In this document: positions 45,584-55,956 of the stretch, one piece after another
How positions within the stretch are numbered: the stretch's first letter is position 1
How the letters are laid out: every line of letters begins with the position of its first letter
Assembly: GCA_025330725.1 (NCBI GenBank)
Contig: JAIWND010000013.1
Coordinates: forward strand, 847,560-911,559
Source of the DNA: Chlamydoabsidia padenii
Taxonomy: Eukaryota; Mucoromycota; Mucoromycetes; Mucorales; Cunninghamellaceae
Reading direction: 5' to 3'
DNA length: 64,000 nucleotides
The notes under the pieces: model-generated
Told to the model about the DNA's origin: nothing
The model's database searches: none
Seen by the model: the letters and a program-made list of their open reading frames with translations, nothing else
Made by a program: the position numbers and the translations under genes

Positions 45584-46071
45584 CTAGTCCCTGGGTACAT
45601 TCATTTGGTAATTAGACTTGAGTATCTGGGCGAAATCACTGTATCCGCCAATCACCTTTTGTTGATCAGAAGAGCAGCCTTCATAAATAAAAGGAGATGT
45701 CCTGTGTTGCGTGTTGAACTCCTAGAGTATAATCAAAAAAGTTAATCCAACTAAAAAGTGTGTCATCAAACCATTACCTTGCGTAGTTCCTGCGATCGTT
45801 CCGGCCATTGTTGTTTAGTGTATGCACTAACGTCTACCTTGACATTAGGATATTTTGTTGATAGTCGATCAGCAGCTTCGGTGGCAGTGTGGAAGTAAGA
45901 GCAAGAGAGGAAACCTTCCTATAAAAACACTAGTTAGTACCAACCACGATAAAGTTTTTTTTTTGGGTATGCACTTACAATATGATAACAAACATCTTTT
46001 TTGGAAATGTCGTCCGCATTAGGTGTCGTTGATGTTGAGCGAGTAGTAAACCAGTTATATAATAGAGACAT
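45584..46071 (-). CDS. Glutaredoxin-like small protein with a CSYF site
   Basis: Three exons: complement(join(45584..45721,45778..45918,45979..46071)), 123 aa. After a ~30-residue N-terminal part the order fits a glutaredoxin fold: FLSCSYFHTATEAADRL where CPYC would be, a second strand with VKVDVSAYTKQQW, the cis-Pro region RTSPFIYEGCSSDQQ, and the closing GGYSDFAQIL helix. The second active-site Cys is Phe and the Pro is Ser, so it may be a monothiol or a non-redox relative. Location is probably cytosolic; the first residues (MSLLYNWF) are not a clear targeting signal. Its promoter has TTTTCAAATCCCGCC about 75 bp upstream. Confidence 0.7.
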
Positions 46072-46666
46072 GATAAACCGTTTGATAACGAAAGAAAGAG
46101 AGGGGGAGGGGGAAAAAATCCACTCACAAAATAGAAAAATCTTAATTTTCAAATCCCGCCTCTCCCCTGTTTTTTGAAAGGTCATGGAGTGAGGTACACA
46201 TGTGTCTGATTCAATATACTCTAGAACTCTATCGTGGTTGAAAATAGTAATATAATCAGACTTTGAACCACTATCTTCAAAAGAGTGTAAGATGATATGA
46301 CAAATGCACTTCAATACTTGTTAACATTTTGTGGAGACTATAATGTGCAACATCATAGGTCAATTTTGAAATACCTTTTTTTTTTTTTACTTCTCACTCC
46401 TTTGACCTTTTAATTACATCAGTCAAAAGCTTTAGATGAATAGAAACAAAATCAATGCGCATTACATTGTAGATTGAATGTAAACGCTTGCTCTTTTTCT
46501 TGTAATCGCATAAATAAGGTGGTGCTACATGGATTTTCAATAGGCGCTTAAATATGTGAATGTACCTTATCTAAGAGAGACCAAATAGGGTGTTGATATG
46601 TAAACTACATTTGTAAGTACATCTTTAAATTAATTCTTCAGGCAGGTAAGTGGATCATTTGTTGAC
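46072..46666. other. Intergenic region upstream of the glutaredoxin-like gene
   Basis: Contains the motif at 46146-46160 and a T run near 46378. No secure gene is seen. Confidence 0.45.
46146..46160 (-). promoter_or_regulatory. Recurrent GGCGGGATTTGAA promoter motif
   Basis: On the reverse strand this is GGCGGGATTTGAAAA, identical over 13 bases to the pirin copy at 21121. It is about 75 bp upstream of the ATG at 46071, in the direction of that gene. Confidence 0.45.
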
Positions 46667-47014
46667 ATGATAAAAGTAAAGACAACGAAGAGAGGAACGG
46701 AGCGTATGGCTTTTGCCGGCAAAAAAGGGGGGTTTAAAATGTACAAGTTGGGACATTATATCTTCTCACTGAAAATATTTACAGTGATTACTTCACTCAT
46801 ATATATACCATTGTCTCTACTTTATCACCACTCGTATTTATTTTTTCAAAATGGAGGTCTAATAATCTTCAGTGTCATCCTTCTTGTTAGTCATGCTAAA
46901 TTCCTGCAAAACCTACCATATACAGATATCCCTAACCTGACTTTGAAATTTGATTGGCTGAACCCTCCTTTCTCGGTTGATCGTACTTTCAAAGTATATG
47001 GAGTGATACACTAA
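46667..47014 (+). CDS. Possible small membrane protein
   Basis: Single-exon ORF of 115 aa starting at an ATG, 152 bp upstream of the AMP deaminase start on the same strand. The N-terminus is basic. One hydrophobic stretch (IFTVITSLIYIPLSLLY) and a second (GGLIIFSVILLVSHA) could span membranes. No family is recognised. It may be a chance frame in the AMD1 promoter. Confidence 0.25.
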   Translation: MIKVKTTKRGTERMAFAGKKGGFKMYKLGHYIFSLKIFTVITSLIYIPLSLLYHHSYLFFQNGGLIIFSVILLVSHAKFLQNLPYTDIPNLTLKFDWLNPPFSVDRTFKVYGVIH

Positions 47015-47165
47015 TGCAGCTGTGCCATGATATACGCGTGACTTGCCGACACATTTTTTCCCATAAATTCCCAACTATTCATTTTTTTTTTCTTCCCTTC
47101 TTCTTTTGGTTTCTTCTTCTTTCTTCTTCCTCAGTCAAACTGCGACTTCCTCTCTCCTTGATATA

Positions 47166-47836
47166 ATGAATGAAGTAGAAAGATTGGACTCACCCTTGGC
47201 CACCACTGAAGAAGGTGTCAACAACTTTGACGAATCACCGTTTTTTAAATACCACCATCAAAAGTCTATTGAAAACGTAAGTTGGTCTATCCTCATGAGA
47301 AAAGAATCAATGCCCTAACCTGTTTGATATGTTTAGCATGATAGCAAGTATATTTTTCAAAACCTGCACCAAGAAGAAGAAAACATTTTGGATCAACCTC
47401 CTGCGCATCCAACTGCCTTGACATCTTTACAAGAAACTCATGCTTCTGACCCTAATGTGGAAAACGGTAAGTCGGTTTGTCTATAGTATTAAAAAAAAAA
47501 ATGGGCATGCTCACCTTCCTTTTTCTTCTTCTTCTGCGTCTTCTTTATAGATGCGGCTATCACGGCGGAGTTATGCGAACTGTATGTCCATTTGCAAAAA
47601 TGTCTGGATTTACGAGAAAAGTATATGCGACTGTCCTGTCAACGATTAGACGATGATCCTAAGAACAAACCCGATTGGAAAATCTATCCACCTCCACCTC
47701 CAGCATCTTGGCCACCTCCACCTAAAGAAGAATTGGATCTATTGAAACAAAAGGAAAAAGAACGTGAAGCCGATCCTGTTGCTGCTGTAGGAAGTGATTT
47801 CCGATTTGAAGATTGTCACATCCCTGGAAAACACGA

Positions 47837-47874
<38 letters not shown>

Positions 47875-50438
47875 TATCAACAATATCACTGACTTGCCCT
47901 TTCTTCCTTATATGTAGTATACCTTTGGCATGAACTCGGAAGGGTTTTATCAAGTCTATAAAACAGAACAAGATAAAGAACAGGATCAACCACTTTGTCA
48001 TGTGCCTTATCGAAAGGAATTCTATGAAGATATGGACTTTGTGTTGACAACAATCAGGTAGGTCATCAATAGAAAAGGGGTGTCGATGAGGAATGGAAGA
48101 CTTACAAAGTGTCTTTTTATATCTATACATTTAGTGATGGACCCGCCAAAAGTTTTGCCTTCCGCCGATTACGCTATTTGGATAGCTCTTGGCAAATGTA
48201 CATCCTACTCAACGAATTCCAAGAAATGGCTGATTCAAAGGTATTGAAAAAAAAAAAGAAAGAAAAGAAAGATACATATCACTTTGACTTGCTCATCATT
48301 TTCTTTTTATATCTATGTCTAGCGTGTATCTCATCGTGACTTTTACAATGTCCGTAAAGTGGATACTCACATTCATCATTCAAGCTGCATGAATCAAAAG
48401 CATTTACTCCGATTCATCAAATCCAAAATGAAGAAATCACCAGACGTAAGTCATATATATATATATATATATCATTGAACTCAACTCACCTTTTATCTTG
48501 TTTATAGGACAAGGTGATTTATCGTGATGGCCAATTATTGACTTTGAAAGGTGTATTCGAAAGTTTAAACTTGACGGCGTATGATCTTAGTATCGACACT
48601 CTGGATATGCATGTAAGAAAACAAACAATCAAAAGGTTTGGTTGGTACTAATAAATGCTCATTCTCATCATTGTTATTTATAATTGTAGGCTCACAAGGA
48701 CTCCTTCCATCGGTTTGATAAATTCAATCTCAAGTATAATCCAATTGGTGAATCTCGTCTGCGTGAAATCTTTATGAAGACCGATAATTACGTCCAAGGG
48801 AAATACTTGGCTGAAATCACCAAAGGTAAAACTCGATACAAGAAAAGAAGAAGGGACTCGATGATTTAACCTACTTTTATTTTGTTTGTAGAGGTCGTGT
48901 CTGATTTGGAATCATCCAAGTATCAGTTTGTTGAATACCGTGTCTCTATTTATGGCAGGTAAGGGAAAACATCAACTTCTGTTTTTTTATCTTCTAAAAA
49001 CTAATCTTTTTTTTTATTTTTATGATAGATCCAAATCGGAATGGGATAAACTGGCGAAATGGGTGATCAACAATAAACTATTCTCGCATAACGTACGTTG
49101 GTTGATTCAAGTGCCTCGGTTATACAACATTTACAAAGCCTCTGGTATCATCAGTAATTTTGAAGATGTGATCCAAAGTAAGTCTAAAAGAGGAAGGATA
49201 ATATGCGAATGGATTGGTTCACTCACTCACTCACTCTTTTTAATAGATTTATTTGAACCTCTATTTGAAGTCACCCAGGATCCTTCATCGCATCCGGAAC
49301 TACATGTCTTTTTACAACGTGTGATTGGATTCGACTCGGTGGACGACGAATCAAAACCTGAACGACGCACCTTCAAAAAGTATCCCAAACCATCTGAATG
49401 GACCTTTAAATCCAACCCGCCCTATAGTTACTATATTTACTACACCTATGCTAACGTTGCGGCACTCAACAACTGGCGTGTGGCTCGTGGATTCAGTATG
49501 TCTTACTCCTTTACTTCATTATTATTGTAACTAACCTGATTGTTTTTCTTTCTATAGATACTTTTGTCCTTCGACCTCATTGTGGTGAAGCAGGTGACAC
49601 CGAACATCTAACAGCAGCATTTTTGGGCTCATTTGGGATTAGTCACGGGATTCTTCTTCGTAAAGTACCAGCCTTACAATACTTGTATTATCTCGCCCAG
49701 ATCGGTATCGCCATGTCTCCTTTATCCAACAATGCTCTCTTCCTGACATACGAACGCAACCCTCTTCCTCAATTCTTCCAACGCGGTCTTAACATTTCCC
49801 TGTCTACTGATGATCCTCTTCAATTCCATTTTACAAAGGAACCTTTGATTGAAGAATACAGTGTGGCCGCTCAGGTAATATCCCTCTTAAAGAAAAACAA
49901 GAATGAAAACTGACTTTTTTTTTTTTACTAGATCTGGAAACTATCATCAACAGATATGTGTGAACTGGCACGCAACTCGGTGATTCAAAGCGGATGGGAA
50001 GGTAGCATCAAGGGACACTGGCTGGGTCATCAGTGGGACAAAGGAATCAACGATGTCCATCGCACTAATGTACCTGACATTCGTATTCGATACCGACAAG
50101 ACACCTTACATAACGAATTGGCGACATTGAAACGATATGTGGCTTATGATAAACAGATGAAACAACAAGAACAACATCCTGAAGAAGGTGTCAAAGCATT
50201 CGCCAACATGACTTTGCATGATACGGTGGGTTTGGCTGGATTTGCCGAACCTGCTAAACTTCAACATCATATTCACCATGGCCAGCACGATCATCATCAT
50301 GAAAACGACGCTCACGGAAAAGAGGATCTACATCATCTTGCTGCTTTCCCTGGTGCTGCCCTTGCTGCTGAACGTGCTAAACGTAAACACTCGGAATCTG
50401 GACGACCACTCTCTGGTGATCAATCGGATCACGCCTAG
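47166..50438 (+). CDS. AMD1: AMP deaminase
   Basis: Thirteen exons: join(47166..47276,47337..47466,47551..47837,47918..48057,48135..48240,48323..48445,48508..48612,48690..48825,48892..48958,49029..49177,49247..49495,49558..49874,49932..50438), 808 aa, like yeast Amd1 (810). Metal-binding and catalytic marks are [28 protein letters not shown] (catalytic His-Gly-Glu region) and [20 protein letters not shown]. It deaminates AMP to IMP in the purine nucleotide cycle, controlling adenylate pools in the cytosol. The N-terminal regulatory part is variable and Pro-rich ([16 protein letters not shown]). The C-terminal ~70 residues are His-rich (a run near [12 protein letters not shown]), an unusual extra. 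A 32-nt A run starts two bases into the third intron. Confidence 0.95.
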
Positions 50439-51021
50439 TTTATTTAATGTTAGTCTGTACCTACATTACCTTATATATAAAACACAATAAAGAATAAAAA
50501 CTATGTTATGTTAAACGGAATTATTGTTTGATATGAGCATTTTTGAACTGTGCATGAATCGGAATTTGAAATTTGGTTTTTGGTTTTTTGGTTTTTCTGA
50601 TGATTCTAGGTAGGATGACTCGGATGGTCTAACCGACAAAATGCAAGGAAACTCCGCCTAGAAGGCACGGATATAATCGCCGACGGGACTTGCCCCTTTT
50701 TTACAATAGAACATCGGATATATGCGCCGTCTGTCAGGTAAAACCCTTACAGTAATATTTGTCGTGGTGGTTACAACTTTCTATCATTAACATTAAACAA
50801 CAAAGGAAAGAGTAAGGTCTTTTGAAAGGTGTTAATATATTAAAAGAGGACGATAGCTTAAATAGACTCAAAAAAGGAAAGAGATAGTCCGATTGGCATT
50901 TGTTGAACGCTTCCTATTGGCTGACCAGTACACCCGCCAAAAACTTTTTTTTAAGGAAACCCCGCATTTTTTTTTTTTTTCCTTCTTCTTTTCCATCATC
51001 ATCCTTCACTCTTCCCATAAG
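50439..51021. other. Intergenic region
   Basis: AATAAAG near 50486, CTCCGCCTAG near 50651, and AAACCCCGCATTTT about 60 bp before the ERG2 start. No gene is seen. Confidence 0.45.
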
Positions 51022-51753
51022 ATGCTCAATTGCAAGTGTACCAGCACCAACTCGATTTTAAAACTCTTATTTATCATTACCCTTGCCGTCTCTGTTTTCC
51101 TCGGTTTGGATCAAGTCAAGGAACGATTCTACCTGTTTGATCAAAACGTGTTGCAACAAGTGGCTCAAAAGAACATTGGTCTATACAATCATGATACGCG
51201 TTTGATGATGAACAAGATTGCTCAAGATTTGGACGAAGTCTATCCTGGTCATATCCAACTCAAAGAAGAATGGGTGTTTAATAATGCTGGTGGTGCAATG
51301 GGATCCATGTGGGTCTTACATGGTTCCCTGACCGAATACGTTATTATCTTTGGTACACCTGTGGGTACTGAAGGTCATACCGGTCGATACTTGGCTGATG
51401 ATTACTTTATTATGTTGGAAGGTGAACAATGGGCTTACAGTGCTGGTGAATTGACACGTGAAGTAAGTTTAGAGGAAAGGATAGGGAATACAAAGTTTGG
51501 CTGACTCATTTGTATGTGTGTATAGGTTTACAAGGTGGGTGAAATGCATCATTTGCCCCGTGGTCATGCTCAACAATACAAGATTCCTGAACATGGTTTT
51601 GCTCTCGAATATGCTCGTGGTTGGATCCCTTTGATGCTTCCTTTTGGTTTCTTGGATACCTTCTTCTCTACTGTGGATTACCATACTTTTGTTAATACTT
51701 TACGTATTTATGGTGTTGCCGTTGTGGGAGAATTACTTAAAGGCAAAATCTAA
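51022..51753 (+). CDS. ERG2: C-8 sterol isomerase (ERG2 / sigma-1 receptor family)
   Basis: Two exons: join(51022..51462,51526..51753), 222 aa, the same length as yeast Erg2. One N-terminal membrane helix (ILKLLFIITLAVSVFLGL) anchors it in the ER. The conserved cupin-like core follows: VFNNAGGAMGSMWVLHGSL, EYVIIFGTPVGTEGHTGRY, YFIMLEGEQWAYSAGE, and the C-terminal EYARGWIPLMLPFGFLDT helices. Residues expected for catalysis, the Glu in the EGEQW segment and the acidic residue in EGHTGRY, are present. It moves the sterol double bond from C8 to C7 in ergosterol synthesis. It is a known target of morpholine-type antifungals in other fungi. Confidence 0.96.
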
Positions 51754-52071
51754 ATACTCTTTTTAGACTTACATACTTTTACACATTAATTATAATAGCT
51801 TAGTTATACTTACAAATGTTTAAATCAAATAATAAAGACTGATGATTTGATACATGGAATGTTACCCAACTGTTGTCCTACATGTCTCTTGTAGTCTCAT
51901 CACTTTTAACACACATAAGCTGATTTTTTTTGGCTACCTGTCGGAATTTAAAACTCTCTTTTTTTGACCTTTTGTCTTTCCCACCGACTTGGTTTATTTT
52001 ATTTTTCCTTTCTTTCTTTCTTACATCCCTTTTACTGCTTTAGTCTTTTACTATTCACACTTACACTCAAT
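51754..52071. other. Intergenic region
   Basis: AATAAAG near 51831 and the motif GTCGGAATTTAAAA (51940-51953), about 120 bp before the next ATG. CT-rich sequence reaches up to 52055. Confidence 0.5.
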
Positions 52072-53386
52072 ATGGAAGCCATTGACGACTATGCAAATGA
52101 ACACTTGGCAAGATCACTTGCTTATACGGTACTGGAATTACGACAACAACATCACTTTACAGCATTGATCCCCATGGCCTCTCAAGCCCTGAAACAAAGG
52201 ATCCGATATCTTCAACCTAAAAGTCAAACCGATGCGGACGAATGGAATGCGATCATACAATGGCAAACTGATAAATGTCCGGAACAAATAGAACATCTCT
52301 GGCAGCAACATACAAAGCCAACCACCATGCTTCAAGATGATGTGTACCAAAACCCTGTATATTATAAACGCTTCGATACGGATACTTTACACGTGGTGAT
52401 TCCTTTCAATCAACAAGAAGATCAAGTCTTCCTTGTCATCTTGGTATTGGAACAATCTGAAGAAGACGAAGAAACAACAGCGACAGAAGAACCGGAACTC
52501 AAATATCAGAACACTAAACAGGTCTCGCTAGAAGAATGGCAAGATATTCAATCCACCTGGTCCTCATCTCTAGAAGAAGCCGAACGACTCTTTTTGGTAA
52601 AAGTCACCAAAAATGCCAAACACAAGCGAAAAGAGGCAAGTAGGGGGAGGTGGGGTCTGCATAAAATGGGATAACTAATGATGATGATTTTTTTTATGTT
52701 ACTAGTCAAAATCAAAACAAGCCGAACAAAAGGATGCACCGGATGATTACTGGGGTGATTGGTCTTCGGATGAAGAAGAAGGTAATACGAATCAAGGCAC
52801 ACCAGCAAACGACAATGATGACAATGATGAAGACCAAGTGGATTCCGAAGATGATTATTATGCCCGATGGAGCGAAAACCCCGGTACACTGACACCAGGA
52901 CCTGAAGAACCATCCATCATGCATGAACAACAAGAACTGGAAGAAGAATACGATCAATCTTATAATCCACTCTTTACAGTACCTAGTGTCCCTAACCTTG
53001 TTGATACTCATACTTTGGCCTTACAGGAACTGACTCAGATGCTACAAGCTTCCTTACCTGCCTCCCACACCTCCATCCCTAGTATTGCCATTGATCCTCT
53101 ACCAAAAGCCGTACAACATCCTTTGGAATGGGAGGATGATCAAGATCAAGACCAATATGTACCTGGGGCATATCCTCTCTCTCGTGGTACCAAGACACCG
53201 GATGTTACAAACCATGTGACTTGCACTGATCCTCAAAAGCAGCAACAACAATATCATGCTGGGAAATTGGTACTGGAGAAAAGTATGCGGGCACTTATCG
53301 GGGCGGCAAAATTACTTGGTTTAAATGCGGATGATATTCGTAGTATGGTCAAGGATATTCTCCAAGAAGATGATAAAATTAGATAA
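52072..53386 (+). CDS. Acidic protein of unknown function
   Basis: Two exons: join(52072..52635,52706..53386), 414 aa. The intron is of GC-AG type (GAG then gcaagt), the second such case in the window with the same donor. The N-terminal ~170 residues are helical (ANEHLARSLAYTVLELRQQ, LIPMASQALKQRIRYL) and then beta-like (LHVVIPFNQQEDQVFLVILV). The middle is acidic and has a repeated aromatic-acidic pattern (DYWGDWSS, SEDDYYARW). The C-terminal helix (LVLEKSMRALIGAAKLLGL) looks conserved. No catalytic domain, signal peptide or membrane segment is visible. It reads as a scaffold or nuclear factor, but I cannot name it. Confidence 0.7.
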
Positions 53387-53819
53387 TAGATTTATATTGT
53401 ATTGATGGAAGAATAATAAAAGATGATGTTTTTTATATGGGACTTTATTAATGATGATGTGGGGGGGGATTCATGCAAACCCGATACTTTTTTAACCCCC
53501 GATAGGACATGGGCTTTGTTAATGTTTGTTTGCTCATATTGTTACTGGGGAATAGACTAGAGTAAAAGGTGGGGATCTTTTAATTGTCTTTAGAATCAAT
53601 ATACATCCTGCTAGTTTTAATAAAATATTTAAAAAATAAAAAATAAAAAGTGGCATGATGAGGTTTGGTGAACCAGATTCCTGTTCTATCAGTTTAGTTC
53701 AATGGCTGAGCCCGCTCACGGTATCGTCGGCGTTTAAATCTCGGGTATTGGTTTGGCAAGGGAAAAAAAATCAAAAAACTTTCTTCCCCTCCCTTTTTCC
53801 TCGTCGACTTTAAAAAAAG
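53387..53819. other. Intergenic region
   Basis: AATAAAAG near 53414, a G run at 53461-53468, and GTCGGCGTTTAAAT (53726-53739). A stretch at 53695-53745 looks superficially like a tRNA but does not fold as one. Confidence 0.45.
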
Positions 53820-54920
53820 ATGAAAAATGATCTAGTTTATTTAATATTATTCTTCTTATTCAGCATTTGCATTCATGGATATCAACAACTCTCAACGGCC
53901 TCGTTGAATCAACTCGTCAAACTATCATCACCAGCAGCGTTGGATTACCACAACAAAAGCAGTCTATTAGCCCCATTACTCGTGGAACGAGTAGTAGGCA
54001 CACCATCTCATGCTCAGGTACGACACTACATTATAGCGCATTTCGAACGGTTAGGCTGGAACATTACCCTCGATCGATTCACGACGTCTACACCTCTAGG
54101 CACCAAACCCTTCACCAACATTATCGCCACTCAAAACCCTGCCTCCAAACGTAAACTAGTCCTTGCTGCTCATTACGATTCCATGCTATCGTCTGAACCA
54201 TTTATTGGGGCCACTGATTCAGCTGTCCCATGTGCCCTCTTACTCTCCTTGTCGGATACTCTGAACGACTACTTTTACCAAAACGATACATCACTCGAAT
54301 TGATCTTTTTTGATGGTGAAGAAGCCATGGTGCATTGGTCAGATTCGGATTCGATCTATGGGGCAACACATTTGGCGGAATTATGGGAAACTGAAATAAT
54401 CAATGGACGACGGCGGAATGATTATAATCGATTGCAAACCATTGATGTCTTGGTCCTATTGGATCTGATGGGTACACCTAATCCCACTTTTCATAATTAC
54501 TTTCGATCAACAAGTTGGCTATTTTATCGATTGGCGGATTTGGAATCAAGATTGGCTGGGATCGATGGATGGCAACACCAAGGTAAGGTGGGACAATCTC
54601 TTTTACCAATGTTTCCTACTGTTACTACTCGGTTTACATTTGATGGGAATGCGATGCAGGATGATCACTTGCCATTTAAACAGCGAGGTGTCAATATCTT
54701 GCATTTGATTCCTTATCCTTTTCCAATCGAATGGCATACCCCCTCGGTAAGTACAATATATATATATATATATAACAGGAACAGGTGATGGTCAACTTTG
54801 TTGTTTGTATAGGATAATGCCGATTGTCTTGATCCTCCTACCATTCGCAACTTGGATCTCTTGTTCAAGGCCTTTACATGTGAATATCTGGAACTGGATC
54901 CTCTCCATAGTGTAGTTTGA
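53820..54920 (+). CDS. QPCT: Glutaminyl-peptide cyclotransferase, secretory
   Basis: Two exons: join(53820..54746,54813..54920), 344 aa, matching animal QC (about 360). An N-terminal hydrophobic signal peptide (DLVYLILFFLFSICIHG) sends it to the secretory path. The M28-type zinc site is intact: FIGATDSAVPCALLL (Asp), LIFFDGEEAM (Glu) and EWHTPSDNAD (His, with the exon join inside). AAHYDSMLS and VLLDLMGTPNP are also typical. The enzyme cyclises N-terminal Gln or Glu to pyroglutamate on secreted peptides. QC-family genes are patchy in fungi. The stop is followed by a short ATTA repeat. Confidence 0.93.
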
Positions 54921-55956
54921 TAATTAATTAATTAATAGAATCTTTGGTTATGTATTGAATAAAACTTGATCACTTTTACCCTTTATCTAATTTTAAAACC
55001 CGATTGTCACTTTTTGCATGATAGTCAGATCTGACAAATATAGAGCTTGTGGTGCCCTTTTAATATTGATAAAAAACAAATAGATTGCATAAACTTTTTA
55101 TTTTTATTATATAAAAAGTCTAATAACTACATGTAATAACAATCTAGAATATAATGGCTTCTTCTTCTTTTTAGTAGATCGATATGAGCAGTTTGCAGTC
55201 CGCGAGCTATTCAAAACAAAACAAAAAACAAAAAGTTGAATGTTAGTAAAAGACAAAAAGTGAGTATGTTTAGTTTACCTTCATCATCATCACGTTTATC
55301 GGCTTCCATTTGAGTCGCCAATCGTTGAGATTCTTCGACCACCGCCCTGTCTTTCTTTTTGCCCTGTAACTTCAATCCTACTAGTTAGTATCCTACTGTT
55401 TTCCTGTTCCTCGCCTTTTTTTTTTTTTTTACCTAAAGAATTCTTCTCTGTCTTGTTCATCTAATTCAGAGATGATTTGATGGTATTTTTATAACGAGGA
55501 ATGATTGCATTGACACAACGATTAATGGTCTTGATCACTTCATCGAGAATCACAAAGGCAGTCTATAATACAACAAAAAAAAAAAGTGGTTAGTAAAGAG
55601 TCAAAGTGTAGAGATGGATAAAAAAGAAGAAACATACATGCATGTTGGGAATATACTTATGCGTCGATTGGCACTACACATGTTGCTGAAAGCTGGTCCA
55701 ATTAATGTAATCCGAATAAAAGGAAAGAAAGGTGGGAATAATTCAAGCTTTACATCTTCCGCGCCCCACCAAAAGTCGGTGTTTCAATTACCACAAAATA
55801 TTATTCTGAATCTGGCAAAGACCCTTTTTTTCGTTCTTCTTTTCTTTTCTTCATTTATCAATTGTATAAACATTTACTATTCCTCTACTTTTGTATACTT
55901 TTGTTGTTTCTAAATACTCCCACCTCCACTTTTTCTTCTTTGTTATTTACACTTGA
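54921..55956. other. Intergenic region around the V-ATPase D pseudogene
   Basis: Apart from the pseudogene it holds TTTAAAACCCGATT near 54992, a GTCGGTGTTTCAAT motif (55775-55788) upstream of BZZ1, and CT-rich leader sequence. No intact gene is seen. Confidence 0.45.
55279..55562 (-). pseudogene. V-ATPase subunit D (VMA8-like) gene fragment, decayed
   Basis: Two exon-like blocks on the reverse strand, about 55433-55562 and 55279-55378, keep splice-like boundaries. The first encodes TAFVILDEVIKTINRCVNA then IIPRYKNTIK, then, only after a frame change, ISELDEQDREEFFR. The second encodes LKLQGKKKDRAVVEESQ. This order matches the middle to C-terminal part of V-ATPase subunit D. Several residues are missing after VNA, the frame breaks after NTIK, and the phase across the intron no longer fits. 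The N-terminal half of the gene is absent upstream. A duplicated, intron-bearing copy that has decayed is the best reading. An intact gene should exist elsewhere in the genome. Confidence 0.75.

Noticed and set aside
46667..47014. Treating the two-helix ORF as an upstream exon of AMP deaminase
   Set aside because: It ends in a stop before the AMD1 leader, and AMD1 has its own ATG in good context. Kept only as a weak separate feature.
53690..53750. Stretch with A-box-like TTAGTTCAATGGC and T-loop-like GTTTAAATC suggesting a tRNA
   Set aside because: No acceptor stem and no 5-bp anticodon stem with a 7-base loop can be drawn. The T-loop-like part is better explained as a copy of the recurrent promoter motif.
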